64,000 nucleotides of DNA from Psychrobacillus sp044762745 (GCF_044762745.1 NZ_JBIWEX010000025.1:5442-69441); one strand, 5' to 3'. Counted from the first letter of the stretch, positions 16,461-25,352 are shown. The notes: generated by a model not told the origin, from the sequence alone. A program made the numbers and translations.

Positions 16461-16543
16461 GAATCGCAAGATACCCGCCGTGAATCCAAGATAGACAGTT
16501 CAAATCGCAAGATAGGCCTCTAGAATCGCAAGATATCCACTTA
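16461..16543 (+). repeat. Intergenic array of four ~21-bp units (core GAATCGCAAGATA)
   Basis: GAATCGCAAGATA starts at 16461, GAATCCAAGATA at 16482 (one base shorter), AAATCGCAAGATA at 16502 and GAATCGCAAGATA at 16523. The spacing is therefore 21, 20, 21 bp, with 8 variable bases between cores. The array ends in TATCCACTTA (16534-16543), immediately before the promoter of the RND pump gene. Confidence 0.85.
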
Positions 16544-16546
16544 AAT

Positions 16547-16575
16547 TTGAACTCTTTTCCCCTAAAGCATATGAT
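16547..16575 (+). promoter_or_regulatory. Sigma-A-type promoter of the RND pump gene
   Basis: TTGAAC (16547-16552), a 17-bp spacer, and TATGAT (16570-16575), 32 bp before the start codon. It begins four bases after the 21-bp-period array, so proteins bound at the array could touch the -35 region. Confidence 0.65.
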
Positions 16576-16606
16576 AGTAATAGCAAATAAGAAGGTGGAC
16601 CTGACC

Positions 16607-19600
16607 ATGAATATTAGTAATTTCTCGATAAAAAGGCCAGTATTTACAACTGTAATTATGTTTTTAATCATCATTTTAGGCGGTGTTTCTCTTTTCAAAA
16701 TACCGATCACGCTAATTCCTAACTTAAATCCTCCGGTAGCGGTTGTCGTGACGAGTTATCCTGGAGCAAGCCCGGTAGAAGTGAATGAAAAAATTACAAA
16801 GCCAATAGAATCTTCCTTAAGTACGTTGCCCGGGATTAAATCCATAAAAAGCACTTCTCAAGAAGGTGCGAATTTTATATTACTAGAATTTGATTGGTCA
16901 ACTAATATGGATGACGTTGAGCTAGATGTAATGCGACGACTGGATATGACGATACTACCAGAGAATGCGATAAAACCTCAGTTTTTAAAATTTGACCCTG
17001 CACAATTTCCAGTAATCCAGCTCGCGTTAAGTGGGACGAGTACAGGAGAAGATATTCGTTTAGTAGCGGAGCGACTAAAAAAGGATCTTGTTAGTACGGA
17101 AGGTGTAGCAAGTGTTAATGTTTCTGGTACGATTATACAGCAAGTGCAAATACTACTAGATCAGAACGCATTAGAAGAAAAAGGGCTTAGCCAAACGGAT
17201 ATTGTACAATTAATCCAAGCAAATAATATTTCGCTTCCAGGAAATACAATTGAAACGGCAGATAAAAAAACACTTACTACCCGAATTGTTAGTACACTTA
17301 CAACCGTGGACGACATTAAAAATCTAGTTATTACAGTGAACCCGCTTAACGGGAAAAAGGTAACGATTGCAGATGTTGCTACTGTAGAATTAGCCGTACA
17401 ACCGAAAAATTCGGACACGAGGGCGAATGATGAACCAGCCGTTTTACTTTCTGTTTTTCAAGAATCGGGTGCAAATACTGCTAGCGTTTCAAAAGCATTT
17501 CAACAAGCGTTGGACGAGCAGCTTGCGAAAGAAGCGTATAGTAACATAAAAGCAAATATACTATCTGACCAAGGAGACTATGTTAAAGCAGCAATCAACA
17601 ATATTGGGACGAGCCTAATTTCAGGTGCAGTTTTAGCAATGCTTATATTATTCGTCTTTTTGAGAGGTATTAAAAGCCCGATTATAATAGGTATCGCTAT
17701 TCCTTATTCTGTCATTGTTACATTCGTTTTAATATACTTTGCAGGATTCTCGTTAAACATTATGACGTTAGGTGCATTAGCACTCGGTATTGGAATGTTG
17801 GTTGATAATTCCATTGTTGTAATTGAAAATATCGAAAGGCATTTAGGTTTAGGAAAGACACCAAAAGAAGCAGCTTCTATTGGAACTAAAGAAGTTGCTA
17901 GTGCAATTATTGCGTCTACGTTAACGACGATAGCGGTTTTTGTACCTGTTTTATTTATAACGGGCTTAATTGGTCAAATTTTTACGGAATTTGCTTTAAC
18001 TATTTCGTTTAGTTTATTTGCTTCATTAGTTGTTGCATTGACTGTCGTTCCAATGATGGCGAGTAAAATGTTAAAGAAACCGAGAGGAAATTTAGAAGCC
18101 AAAAGGCGTAGGTCGAAGGCTTATAATAATTTAGAACGATCTGTCAAATGGGCTCTTTCCCATCGTGCAATCATTCTTTCGGCTACGGTTTTATTATTAG
18201 CTATCTCTACGTTTGGATTATTCCGCATAGGTACGGAATTTTTACCCGCAACAGACGAAGGTTTTATGACAATCGCAGTAAGACTAGAAAATGGTGCCTC
18301 CTTAGCTGCAACGGATGAAGTAGTAAAAAAAATAGAGAAACAATTACAAAAAGAAAATGATGTGGAAGTGTACGTAAGTTTTGTAGGTGGCAATCAAGAA
18401 GGGCAGTCAAGAGGAACATCGATGTCTAATCGAGCAGAAATTTACGTAAAAATGGTCCCTTTAGAAAAAAGAGATCGTTCTATTTTTACATTTGTTGATG
18501 AAGTACAACCGAAAGTAAATGAGATTGTTGGACAAAATGTCGAGGTAAACTTTAATATGCAAACTGCTGCAGGTTCGGCACCAAATTCCATCTCCTTTAC
18601 TATTTCTTCCGTAGACAAGGAGCATTTAAACAGCTCAGTTCATGCGATTACGAGTGAAGTAGAACAAATGCCGGGTGTTATCAGTTTTAGAAATGATTTA
18701 ACAGAAACAATTGAAGAAGTACAAATTACTGTAAAACGAGATGCTGCGACAGAATACGGACTTGCACCAGCACAAATAGCGCAAACTGTCAATAATGTGA
18801 CAAGGGGAGTTTTTGCGACGCAAATTATTTCGGAGCAAGAGGATGTGTACGGTGTTTATGTCCAATATGATGAAGCTTTTCGGAAAAATGTAGACCAATT
18901 GAAACTATTGAAGCTAAGAACTCCTTCAGGTCCATACATTACATTACAAGATGTGGCGAATATAGAAATTGCAGAGGGACCATTAACGATACGTAGAGTA
19001 GATCAAGCAGGTGCAGTAACTTTTACGATTAAGTATGAGTCAACATACACGTTAGGGGCAATGTCTGATGCTGTCGATGAAGCAATTGCCAATGCCAATT
19101 TAGAAGATAATGTAATGGTCTCATTTGGCGGGGATAGAGAATTGTTGGATAATGCGAAAAATGATATGATTCTGGCTGTTATATTAGCAGTTGTGCTCGT
19201 GTATATCGTGATGGCAGCACAATTTGAATCTTATAAATACCCATTTGTTATTATGTTTACAGTCCCTCTTATTACAATTGGCATATTCATCGGTTTGTTT
19301 ACGACAACTACTCCAATTAGTATTTCAGCGGTTATCGGTATTCTAATATTAGTAGGTATTGTCGTAAATAATGGAATTGTATTAGTGGATTATATCAATC
19401 AGCGAAAAGCACAAGGTATGGGGGCATATGAAGCGATTACAACATCGGTAAAAGACCGAGTACGTCCTATATTAATGACCGCATTGACAACGATTTTAGG
19501 GTTAGTACCACTCGCTTTAGGAATAGGAGAAGGAACAGAAATTAATCAGCCGATGGGGATTACGGTCATAGGTGGTCTGATTAGTTCTACCTTTTTAACA

Positions 19601-19672
19601 TTATATGTTGTACCCGTCATCTACAGTTTATTTGATAAAGAAACGAGAAAGAAAGCCACATCTTACAATTAA
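16607..19672 (+). CDS. swrC: SwrC-like RND-family efflux pump
   Basis: A 1021-residue RND transporter. Start ATG 16607 after AAGAAGGTGG. Layout is standard: one membrane segment (MNISNFSIKRPVFTTVIMFL), a large extracellular porter loop (~35-320), a six-segment bundle (~330-540) with GIGMLVDNSIVVIENI carrying the proton-relay Asp, a second loop (~555-850) and a second bundle (~855-1010, ILVGIVVNNGIVLVDY). B. subtilis SwrC/YerP (1065 residues) exports surfactin and supports swarming and acriflavine resistance. No membrane-fusion protein or outer-membrane partner is next to it, as expected for a Gram-positive SwrC. Substrate here is inferred by homology only. Confidence 0.82.
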   Translation: MNISNFSIKRPVFTTVIMFLIIILGGVSLFKIPITLIPNLNPPVAVVVTSYPGASPVEVNEKITKPIESSLSTLPGIKSIKSTSQEGANFILLEFDWSTNMDDVELDVMRRLDMTILPENAIKPQFLKFDPAQFPVIQLALSGTSTGEDIRLVAERLKKDLVSTEGVASVNVSGTIIQQVQILLDQNALEEKGLSQTDIVQLIQANNISLPGNTIETADKKTLTTRIVSTLTTVDDIKNLVITVNPLNGKKVTIADVATVELAVQPKNSDTRANDEPAVLLSVFQESGANTASVSKAFQQALDEQLAKEAYSNIKANILSDQGDYVKAAINNIGTSLISGAVLAMLILFVFLRGIKSPIIIGIAIPYSVIVTFVLIYFAGFSLNIMTLGALALGIGMLVDNSIVVIENIERHLGLGKTPKEAASIGTKEVASAIIASTLTTIAVFVPVLFITGLIGQIFTEFALTISFSLFASLVVALTVVPMMASKMLKKPRGNLEAKRRRSKAYNNLERSVKWALSHRAIILSATVLLLAISTFGLFRIGTEFLPATDEGFMTIAVRLENGASLAATDEVVKKIEKQLQKENDVEVYVSFVGGNQEGQSRGTSMSNRAEIYVKMVPLEKRDRSIFTFVDEVQPKVNEIVGQNVEVNFNMQTAAGSAPNSISFTISSVDKEHLNSSVHAITSEVEQMPGVISFRNDLTETIEEVQITVKRDAATEYGLAPAQIAQTVNNVTRGVFATQIISEQEDVYGVYVQYDEAFRKNVDQLKLLKLRTPSGPYITLQDVANIEIAEGPLTIRRVDQAGAVTFTIKYESTYTLGAMSDAVDEAIANANLEDNVMVSFGGDRELLDNAKNDMILAVILAVVLVYIVMAAQFESYKYPFVIMFTVPLITIGIFIGLFTTTTPISISAVIGILILVGIVVNNGIVLVDYINQRKAQGMGAYEAITTSVKDRVRPILMTALTTILGLVPLALGIGEGTEINQPMGITVIGGLISSTFLTLYVVPVIYSLFDKETRKKATSYN

Positions 19673-19682
19673 GTAATATTTG

Positions 19683-19711
19683 TTTACAAGTGGAAAAATA
19701 GACAGTATACT
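19683..19711 (+). promoter_or_regulatory. Sigma-A-type promoter of the riboswitch-ykoY transcript
   Basis: TTTACA (19683-19688), exactly 17 bp, TATACT (19706-19711). The riboswitch begins about 36 bp downstream. Confidence 0.75.
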
Positions 19712-19747
19712 TAATACTATAAATTGAATAAACTTTTGACGTATGTC

Positions 19748-19830
19748 AAAGGGGAGTAGCTATAGGGAAACCTATTTCATAGTCGTCATTACATGGCTTT
19801 TGCCATCGGTTATGATAGCAATTTTTAACT
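19748..19830 (+). ncRNA. yybP-ykoY manganese riboswitch
   Basis: The leader contains AAAGGGGAGTAGCTATAGGG, the signature first internal loop of the yybP-ykoY class, then AGTCGTCATTACATGGCTTT and a closing GGTTATGATAGC. It is followed by an intrinsic terminator and a TerC-family gene, the classic genetic context of this Mn2+-sensing riboswitch. High Mn2+ stabilises the aptamer and favours antitermination (class knowledge). Confidence 0.88.
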
Positions 19831-19840
19831 TTGCTTAGCA

Positions 19841-19874
19841 AGACCTTTGCCTTTTTTAGGCAAGGGTCTTTTTA
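19841..19874 (+). terminator. Riboswitch-controlled terminator
   Basis: AGACCTTTGCC (19841-19851) pairs with GGCAAGGGTCT (19859-19869) and is followed by TTTTTAT, just before the ykoY ribosome binding site. It is the likely expression platform of the yybP-ykoY riboswitch. Confidence 0.85.
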
Positions 19875-19895
19875 TTTGCAAAAAGGAGGATATTG

Positions 19896-20687
19896 ATGGA
19901 TTTAGGAATATTGTTAGAGTATGGTTGGGTATTACTCGTACTAGTTGGATTAGAGGGATTACTCGCAGCCGATAATGCAGTCGTAATGGCTGTTATGGTA
20001 AAACATTTACCAAAAGATAAGCAGAAAAAAGCATTATTCTATGGATTACTTGGTGCGTTTGTCTTTAGATTTCTAGCGTTATTTATGATTACGTTCTTAG
20101 TAAATATTTGGCAAGTGCAAGCAATAGGGGCAGCCTACTTATTATTCATATCAATTAAGCATATTTACGATCAGCGGAAGCATAAAGATGACGATGAATC
20201 CGATGGTTTGGAACATGAAGTTCAAGGAAAAGAGAAAAAAGGTTCTGGTTTCTGGATGACTGTATTAAAAGTAGAGCTAGCTGATATTGCTTTTGCGATT
20301 GACTCTATGCTTGCAGCCGTTGCAATTGCCGTTACATTACCTCATGTAAGTGATTTTGATATTGGTGGCATTAATGCGGGACAATTCTCTGTTATGTTCC
20401 TTGGTGGTGTAATTGGACTAATAATTATGCGATTTGCTGCACATAAATTTGTTCGATTACTAGAAAAATATCCTTCACTTGAAACAGCTGCTTTTTTAAT
20501 CGTTGGTTGGGTAGGGGTTAAACTTGCGGTGTTAACACTTTCACATCCAGGCGTTGGAATACTAGATGAGCATTTCCCACATTCGACAACTTGGAGTATC
20601 ATATTCTGGACTGTATTATTTGGTATTGCTATTGGTGGTTATATATTAGGAGTAGCAAAAAATAAAAACGTACAAGCAGGAAAATAA
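19896..20687 (+). CDS. ykoY: TerC-family membrane protein YkoY (Mn2+ export/metalation)
   Basis: A 263-residue membrane protein with about seven hydrophobic segments. The TerC signature acidic motifs are present: GLEGLLAADNAVVMAVMV in segment 1-2 and ELADIAFAIDSMLAAVAI in the second half, both with the membrane-buried Glu/Asp/Asn thought to bind metal. A charged cytosolic loop (KHKDDDESDGLEHEV) lies between. B. subtilis YkoY (also called MeeY) exports Mn2+, which metalates secreted enzymes. Start ATG 19896 is preferred over TTG 19893 because of spacing from AAGGAGG. Expression is predicted to be switched on by Mn2+ through the riboswitch upstream. Confidence 0.9.
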   Translation: MDLGILLEYGWVLLVLVGLEGLLAADNAVVMAVMVKHLPKDKQKKALFYGLLGAFVFRFLALFMITFLVNIWQVQAIGAAYLLFISIKHIYDQRKHKDDDESDGLEHEVQGKEKKGSGFWMTVLKVELADIAFAIDSMLAAVAIAVTLPHVSDFDIGGINAGQFSVMFLGGVIGLIIMRFAAHKFVRLLEKYPSLETAAFLIVGWVGVKLAVLTLSHPGVGILDEHFPHSTTWSIIFWTVLFGIAIGGYILGVAKNKNVQAGK

Positions 20688-20692
20688 AACAT

Positions 20693-20738
20693 AAAGTATA
20701 AAAAGATAGTTTTAACTATCTTTTTATACTTTTTTTTT
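20693..20738 (+). terminator. Terminator of ykoY
   Basis: A perfect 17-bp stem (AAAGTATAAAAAGATAG with its complement at 20716-20732) followed by a run of T. Confidence 0.85.
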
Positions 20739-20780
20739 CTACAATGAGATAACAGGAATGTCTGAAAGGAACTAACACGT

Positions 20781-22133
20781 ATGAAACAATCGCCACTAAA
20801 ACTGAAATCTAGATTTACTCCAGCACAAGCTATCGTGACCTATTATTTTATTGCCATTGCAGTTTCCGTCATACTGCTCAGTTTACCTGGAGTTCATAGA
20901 CCAGGGGTAGAAGTAGGCTTTATAGATAGCTTATTTACAGCTGTAAGTGCAGTAAGTGTTACCGGACTAACTACGATTAATATTTCAGAGACATACAGTG
21001 TGTTCGGATACATCATGATTATTCTCATCTTACAACTTGGCGGCATTGGAATCATGTCATTGGGTACATTTATATGGCTAATTTCTGGCAAGAAAATTGG
21101 TTTACGAGAAAGACAACTTATTATGGTTGATCACAATCAGCCAACTATGTCGGGAGTAGTGCACTTAATAAGAGAAATAATAAAAATTTTGTTGTTGATC
21201 CAGTTGATTGGTGCAATTTTATTAACTTTATATTTTACACAGTATTATGATTCATTTAAGGAAGCGATGATGCAAGGAGTTTTTACTTCAGTATCTGCAA
21301 CTACGAATGCCGGATTAGACATTACCGGGCACTCATTATTACCTTATCACAATGATTATTTCATCCAAATTATTACTAGTTTTTTAATCGTTTTTGGTGC
21401 TATTGGATTCCCTGTTCTAATAGAAGTCAAAACATTTTTAAAGAATAAAAATAATAATTTTCGTTTTTCTTTATTTACAAAGCTTACGACGATTACGTAT
21501 GGTGCTCTCTTACTATTTGGAACGGTTATGATCCTTTTACTTGAAATGTTTAATTCCTTTCAAGAGATGTCGTGGCATGAAAAGTTTTTCACTGCATTTT
21601 TTCACTCCGTTTCTACAAGGTCTGCGGGATTGACTACGATGGATATAACGCTTTTTAATGAGGGAACGGACTTATTAATGAGTGTTCTGATGTTTATTGG
21701 AGCTTCTCCAAGTTCTGTTGGTGGGGGAATACGGACGACGACTTTTGCGGTTGCACTGTTGTTTTTAATAAATTTTTCAAGAGGAAAAGATAGCATTCAA
21801 ATTTTTAGCCGAGAAATCCAATTAATTGATGTTTTTCGAGCTTTCGCAGTAATTATACTAGCATTAATAATGGTTTTTGTAGCAACAATTTTACTGTCTG
21901 TTACAGAACCAGATATACCAATTACAACGCTGATTTTTGAAATCACTTCCGCTTTTGGAACTTGCGGTATGTCGCTTGGGATTACAAGTGAATTGTCGGA
22001 TATAGGGAAAATTACGATGATGTTGCTAATGTTTATCGGGCGCGTGGGCATGCTTTCCTTCTTATTTTCATTAGGAGGAAAAAGTAATAAAACGAAATAT
22101 CAGTTCCCGAAAGAACGTGTAATTATTGGTTAA
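20781..22133 (+). CDS. ktrD: K+ uptake channel subunit of the KtrB/KtrD type
   Basis: A 450-residue membrane protein, the length of B. subtilis KtrD (449) and KtrB (445). It has the four M1-P-M2 repeats of the Trk/Ktr/HKT superfamily, each with a pore glycine: AVSAVSVTGLTT, SVSATTNAGLDI, SVSTRSAGLTT, and EITSAFGTCGMSLG. GASPSSVGGGIRTTTFAV and the C-terminal GRVGMLSFLFSLGG are typical. It forms a dimeric Na+-dependent K+ channel regulated by an RCK ring; the partner is probably the ktrC-like gene at 59187. Naming it ktrD rather than ktrB rests on that partner and on remembered gene order (ktrD close to kinase/mhqR genes). Confidence 0.82.
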   Translation: MKQSPLKLKSRFTPAQAIVTYYFIAIAVSVILLSLPGVHRPGVEVGFIDSLFTAVSAVSVTGLTTINISETYSVFGYIMIILILQLGGIGIMSLGTFIWLISGKKIGLRERQLIMVDHNQPTMSGVVHLIREIIKILLLIQLIGAILLTLYFTQYYDSFKEAMMQGVFTSVSATTNAGLDITGHSLLPYHNDYFIQIITSFLIVFGAIGFPVLIEVKTFLKNKNNNFRFSLFTKLTTITYGALLLFGTVMILLLEMFNSFQEMSWHEKFFTAFFHSVSTRSAGLTTMDITLFNEGTDLLMSVLMFIGASPSSVGGGIRTTTFAVALLFLINFSRGKDSIQIFSREIQLIDVFRAFAVIILALIMVFVATILLSVTEPDIPITTLIFEITSAFGTCGMSLGITSELSDIGKITMMLLMFIGRVGMLSFLFSLGGKSNKTKYQFPKERVIIG

Positions 22134-22155
22134 AAAAGCCCTCCTAAGAAATAAA

Positions 22156-22205
22156 AAAACAACCGAGCAAACAGTCCTTATAGGTCTGACATGCTCGGTT
22201 GTTTT
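22156..22205. terminator. Bidirectional terminator between ktrD and the radical SAM gene
   Basis: AAAACAACCGAGCA (22156-22169) pairs with TGCTCGGTTGTTTT (22192-22205), with an inner CAGTCC/AGGTCTG stem. Convergent genes flank it. Confidence 0.82.
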
Positions 22206-22273
22206 AGTTCAAAATATTCTATTCCATGTTATTTGGAAACCCGCGGTAAGCATCTAAAACAACTAGTGGAAAC

Positions 22274-24025
22274 TTAAACTACGATTGCGCTTTTTTCAAT
22301 CATTGAAAAATGAGGTGTTTCATCTTTCCCGAAAGTAGTTAATAAATAGCCTTCTTTTTCTTTTATAATTCCATTTTTATAAGCATCTACGCTAATAGAA
22401 ATAGGGGTGATAAATGTCTGCTTATATAGTTCGCGCTCATTTAAGGCAAATGCAACAAACTCATCACCTGCAATGGAAGGATCATCCACTAGCTGCTTAT
22501 ATAATACAGATTGTTCTTCTTTATCTATATCATTTTCCCACCAAGGTTTACGTGGTTGGAATTTTTGTTTAGATAAATAATCGAGTTTCATTACACTTTG
22601 AATAGCTGACAATGAAATATTTTCTTGCCCTTGTAAAAAAGAAAATAAACGAGTATATAAATCTTCTAGCTGATGTCCAATTTTCGACCAGTTTCTTTCT
22701 TCCCAAAAAGTCCCGAATTGTTGAAAAAAGTCGAATGGCGTTTCGAATATATGAGCGAATAAATATTCAAGTGTGTTATCCATGCGATGCGCATTCCAAT
22801 ATTTTTCAAGTACATCTTCTACTTGTTTAATACGAAGAATATCATCGAACTTTAACACGTTATTAGAGAAAATTTCATAAGGTGCTTGATCTACATATAC
22901 ATAGCCATATTTTTCTGCCTCTACACGTAAACCAGTTCCACGGAGTAGCTTTAAAAATCCAAGCTGTAATTCCTCTGGTCGCATGTCGAACACTTCGTTA
23001 AATGTATTTCTAAACGAATGATAATCTTCTTCTGGTAAGCCGGCGATTAAATCTAAGTGCTGATCAATTTTACCACCGCTTTTAACCATAGTTACCGTAC
23101 GCTGCAGTTTTTCAAAGTTTTGTCTACGTTGTACTAGCTCATTTGTTAAATCATTTGTAGATTGAACACCAATTTCAAAACGGAAAAGCCCGGCAGGTGC
23201 ATTATCATTTAAAAATTGGATAACTTCAGGACGCATAATATCCGCAGTTATTTCAAATTGAAAGACAACGCCAGGTAAATGTTCATCAATAAGGAATTGG
23301 AACATTTCCATCGCATAGCTACGACTAATATTAAACGTTCGATCGACAAACTTGATCGTTTTTGCACCGTTTGCCATTAAGAAACGGATATCTTCTTTTA
23401 CCTTATCTCGATTAAAATAACGAACGCCAACTTCTATAGAAGACAAGCAAAATTGGCATGAAAACGGACAACCGCGGCTCGTTTCGATATAAACAACTCG
23501 TTTTGATAAGTTTGGAAGATCTTCCGTAAAACGAAATGGCGAAGGTGAATCTCGTAAATCTAATTTTGGTGGTAGCGGATTTAGCATAAATTTGTCGTCT
23601 TGCACATAAGCTACACCAGGGACATCATTTAGCATTTGTTTGTCATGCAAGAAGTTTAACAACTCTTTAAAAGCGTGTTCGCCTTCACCTACAATAATAT
23701 AATCGATTTCTTTCACTTGACGTAGCCATACATTTGTATCGTAGGAAACTTCGGGGCCGCCTAAAATGATTTTGATAGAGGGATCTACAGTTTTTAACAT
23801 TTTAATAACTTTAATCGTCTCTTCAATGTTCCAGATGTAACAACTAAATCCAACTATATCAGGTTTTTTTTGATATAGATCTGCAACGATATTGAATGTC
23901 GGATCCTTAATCGTATATTCAACAATAAGGGGGGAATAATCGGGTTCTGCGTAGGCTTTTAAACAGCGTAATGCTAAATTTGTGTGTATGAATTTCGCAT
24001 TCAGCGTAGTTAATATTATATTCAT
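22274..24025 (-). CDS. B12-binding-domain radical SAM protein (DUF4080 type)
   Basis: A 583-residue protein. Residues ~1-140 resemble a cobalamin-binding fold (ILTTLNAKFIHTNLALR, KPDIVGFSCYIWN, IILGGPEVSY, DYIIVGEGE). A radical SAM core follows with the cluster motif RGCPFSCQFC (CxxxCxxC), and then SSIEVGVRYFNRDKVKED, LFRFEIGVQSTND and LIAGLPEEDY. The C-terminal ~190 residues match the DUF4080-type extension. ATG at 24025 has AGAAGGAGC before it; a longer frame to 24100 lacks one. Such proteins reductively cleave S-adenosylmethionine to start radical chemistry, often C-methylation; the substrate of this group is unknown. Confidence 0.85.
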   Translation of the reverse strand: MNIILTTLNAKFIHTNLALRCLKAYAEPDYSPLIVEYTIKDPTFNIVADLYQKKPDIVGFSCYIWNIEETIKVIKMLKTVDPSIKIILGGPEVSYDTNVWLRQVKEIDYIIVGEGEHAFKELLNFLHDKQMLNDVPGVAYVQDDKFMLNPLPPKLDLRDSPSPFRFTEDLPNLSKRVVYIETSRGCPFSCQFCLSSIEVGVRYFNRDKVKEDIRFLMANGAKTIKFVDRTFNISRSYAMEMFQFLIDEHLPGVVFQFEITADIMRPEVIQFLNDNAPAGLFRFEIGVQSTNDLTNELVQRRQNFEKLQRTVTMVKSGGKIDQHLDLIAGLPEEDYHSFRNTFNEVFDMRPEELQLGFLKLLRGTGLRVEAEKYGYVYVDQAPYEIFSNNVLKFDDILRIKQVEDVLEKYWNAHRMDNTLEYLFAHIFETPFDFFQQFGTFWEERNWSKIGHQLEDLYTRLFSFLQGQENISLSAIQSVMKLDYLSKQKFQPRKPWWENDIDKEEQSVLYKQLVDDPSIAGDEFVAFALNERELYKQTFITPISISVDAYKNGIIKEKEGYLLTTFGKDETPHFSMIEKSAIVV

Positions 24026-24071
24026 TATCAATAGCTCCTTCTTTTGTATAACCATTGTATCAAGATAGTCG

Positions 24072-24081
24072 TTGTCGACAA
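24072..24081. promoter_or_regulatory. Palindrome TTGTCGACAA, possible Spo0A box
   Basis: A perfect 10-bp palindrome lies between the divergent radical SAM and kinase genes. It contains TTGTCGA, close to the 0A box TTTGTCGAA/TGTCGAA core, on both strands. Spo0A binding is only a suggestion from the motif and from the sporulation-type kinase next door. Confidence 0.35.
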
Positions 24082-24200
24082 TATAGGAAAAAAGTATCAT
24101 ATCAAAAATATAAGTGATGTGAAATAATCAGAATTAATAAACTTTTTCGTGTGTTATATTCATCATATAGTATTAATCTTTTTGAAGAAATTCATTCGCA

Positions 24201-25277
24201 ATGAGAGGTTTGGTGAAGTTTGTGCTAGTTGAGTATGAATATAGACAAAAATTTGAACATATTTTTCAGTTTTTCTCAAATGGTCTATTTTTTGTTGATA
24301 AACATGGAATAGTGCTAGAAATGAATGCACAAATGGAAGAAATACTACAAATAGATAAAAATAAAGTTGTAGGTTTTAACGCATTAGAACTTTTGGATTT
24401 GTTTGTAAACCCATTTGAAACTAAAAAAGCATTCGTCACCCAACTGATACAGTTTGGGAAGGCAGAGCTTTTCAGTGAAATTCGAACTTTTTTAGGAGAA
24501 TTCAAATATATTCATGTGAAGGTATTCAAACAAGAAGATACAAATCTATACTTAGCTGAAGTGCATGACGAGTCTGAGAAGTTCCATATGAAAAAACGTT
24601 TAAATCATACTGAGTCACTAAGTACAATTGGCCAATTAGCCGCAAGTATTGCACATGAGATTCGTAATCCTATGACATCATTGAAAGGATTCACCCAATT
24701 ATTACAACAAACGACAAATGAGGATGGTAAAAGATATTTAGCCGTCATTAATGATGAAATAAAACGTATGGAAGAAATTTTAACTGAGTTTTTAGAAGTC
24801 TCCAAACCAACAAATAATAAATTTGAGTACTTCGAACTAAAAGAACTTATATCGGAAGTAGTAAATTTTATGGCTCCTCAAGCACTCATGAAAAATATAG
24901 AAATAATCATCACATTAACAATAGATAGCATATGCAAGATTTTAGGAGATCGAAATTTAATGAAACAAGTTTTTATGAATTCGATTAAGAATGCAATTGA
25001 AGCTATGCCAAAAGGTGGAAACATTTTTATAACTATTATGTATACAGGAAAAAAAGACGTTTGTATCGAGATCAAGGATCAAGGCCAAGGAATTGATGCA
25101 GATCAGCTAGACAAAATATTTGATCCATTTTTTACAACAAAATCTGGAGGGACAGGGCTTGGATTGTCTCATAGCAGTCAAGTAATTAAATCACATGGTG
25201 GAAGTATTGAAGTGGAAAGTGAAGTGGAAGTAGGAACAAGTTTTAAATTTATACTTCCATTACAACATGAGTTCTAG
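24201..25277 (+). CDS. PAS-containing sporulation-type sensor histidine kinase
   Basis: A ~358-residue soluble kinase. Residues ~15-120 form one PAS-like domain (GLFFVDKHGIVLEMNAQMEEIL), then HisKA with the phosphoacceptor His ~152 in ASIAHEIRNPMTSLKGF and a HATPase domain (N box QVFMNSIKNAIEAMPKGG, G1 DQGQGID, F box DPFFTTKSGGTGLGLS). No membrane segment and no adjacent response regulator: an orphan cytoplasmic kinase like the B. subtilis KinA/KinE group that feeds the Spo0F-Spo0B-Spo0A relay. Its place before a MarR gene recalls the kinD-mhqR pair, but KinD is membrane-bound. The start is uncertain (ATG 24201 or GTG codons at 24213/24222). Confidence 0.82.
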   Translation: MRGLVKFVLVEYEYRQKFEHIFQFFSNGLFFVDKHGIVLEMNAQMEEILQIDKNKVVGFNALELLDLFVNPFETKKAFVTQLIQFGKAELFSEIRTFLGEFKYIHVKVFKQEDTNLYLAEVHDESEKFHMKKRLNHTESLSTIGQLAASIAHEIRNPMTSLKGFTQLLQQTTNEDGKRYLAVINDEIKRMEEILTEFLEVSKPTNNKFEYFELKELISEVVNFMAPQALMKNIEIIITLTIDSICKILGDRNLMKQVFMNSIKNAIEAMPKGGNIFITIMYTGKKDVCIEIKDQGQGIDADQLDKIFDPFFTTKSGGTGLGLSHSSQVIKSHGGSIEVESEVEVGTSFKFILPLQHEF

Positions 25278-25283
25278 CCTGTT

Positions 25284-25313
25284 TTGACAAGATTATAGGA
25301 TAACCTATATAAT
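25284..25313 (+). promoter_or_regulatory. MarR gene promoter with embedded palindromic operator
   Basis: TTGACA (25284-25289), 18-bp spacer, TATAAT (25308-25313). The spacer holds TATAGG-ATAA-CCTATA (25294-25309), a perfect 6-4-6 dyad overlapping the -10. Occupation by a MarR dimer would block RNA polymerase, so autorepression is likely. Confidence 0.7.
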
Positions 25314-25352
25314 GATAGCTAATGTCAATTTTATAGGTGAGGATGACTAATA

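Noticed and set aside
16461..16543. CRISPR-like array
   Set aside because: Cores are 12-13 bp with 8-bp gaps; CRISPR needs 23-40-bp repeats with 25-45-bp spacers, and there are no cas genes.
16456..16710. Minus-strand 84-codon frame across the repeat array
   Set aside because: No ribosome binding site, overlaps the RND pump start and the prfC terminator, and the product has no family features.
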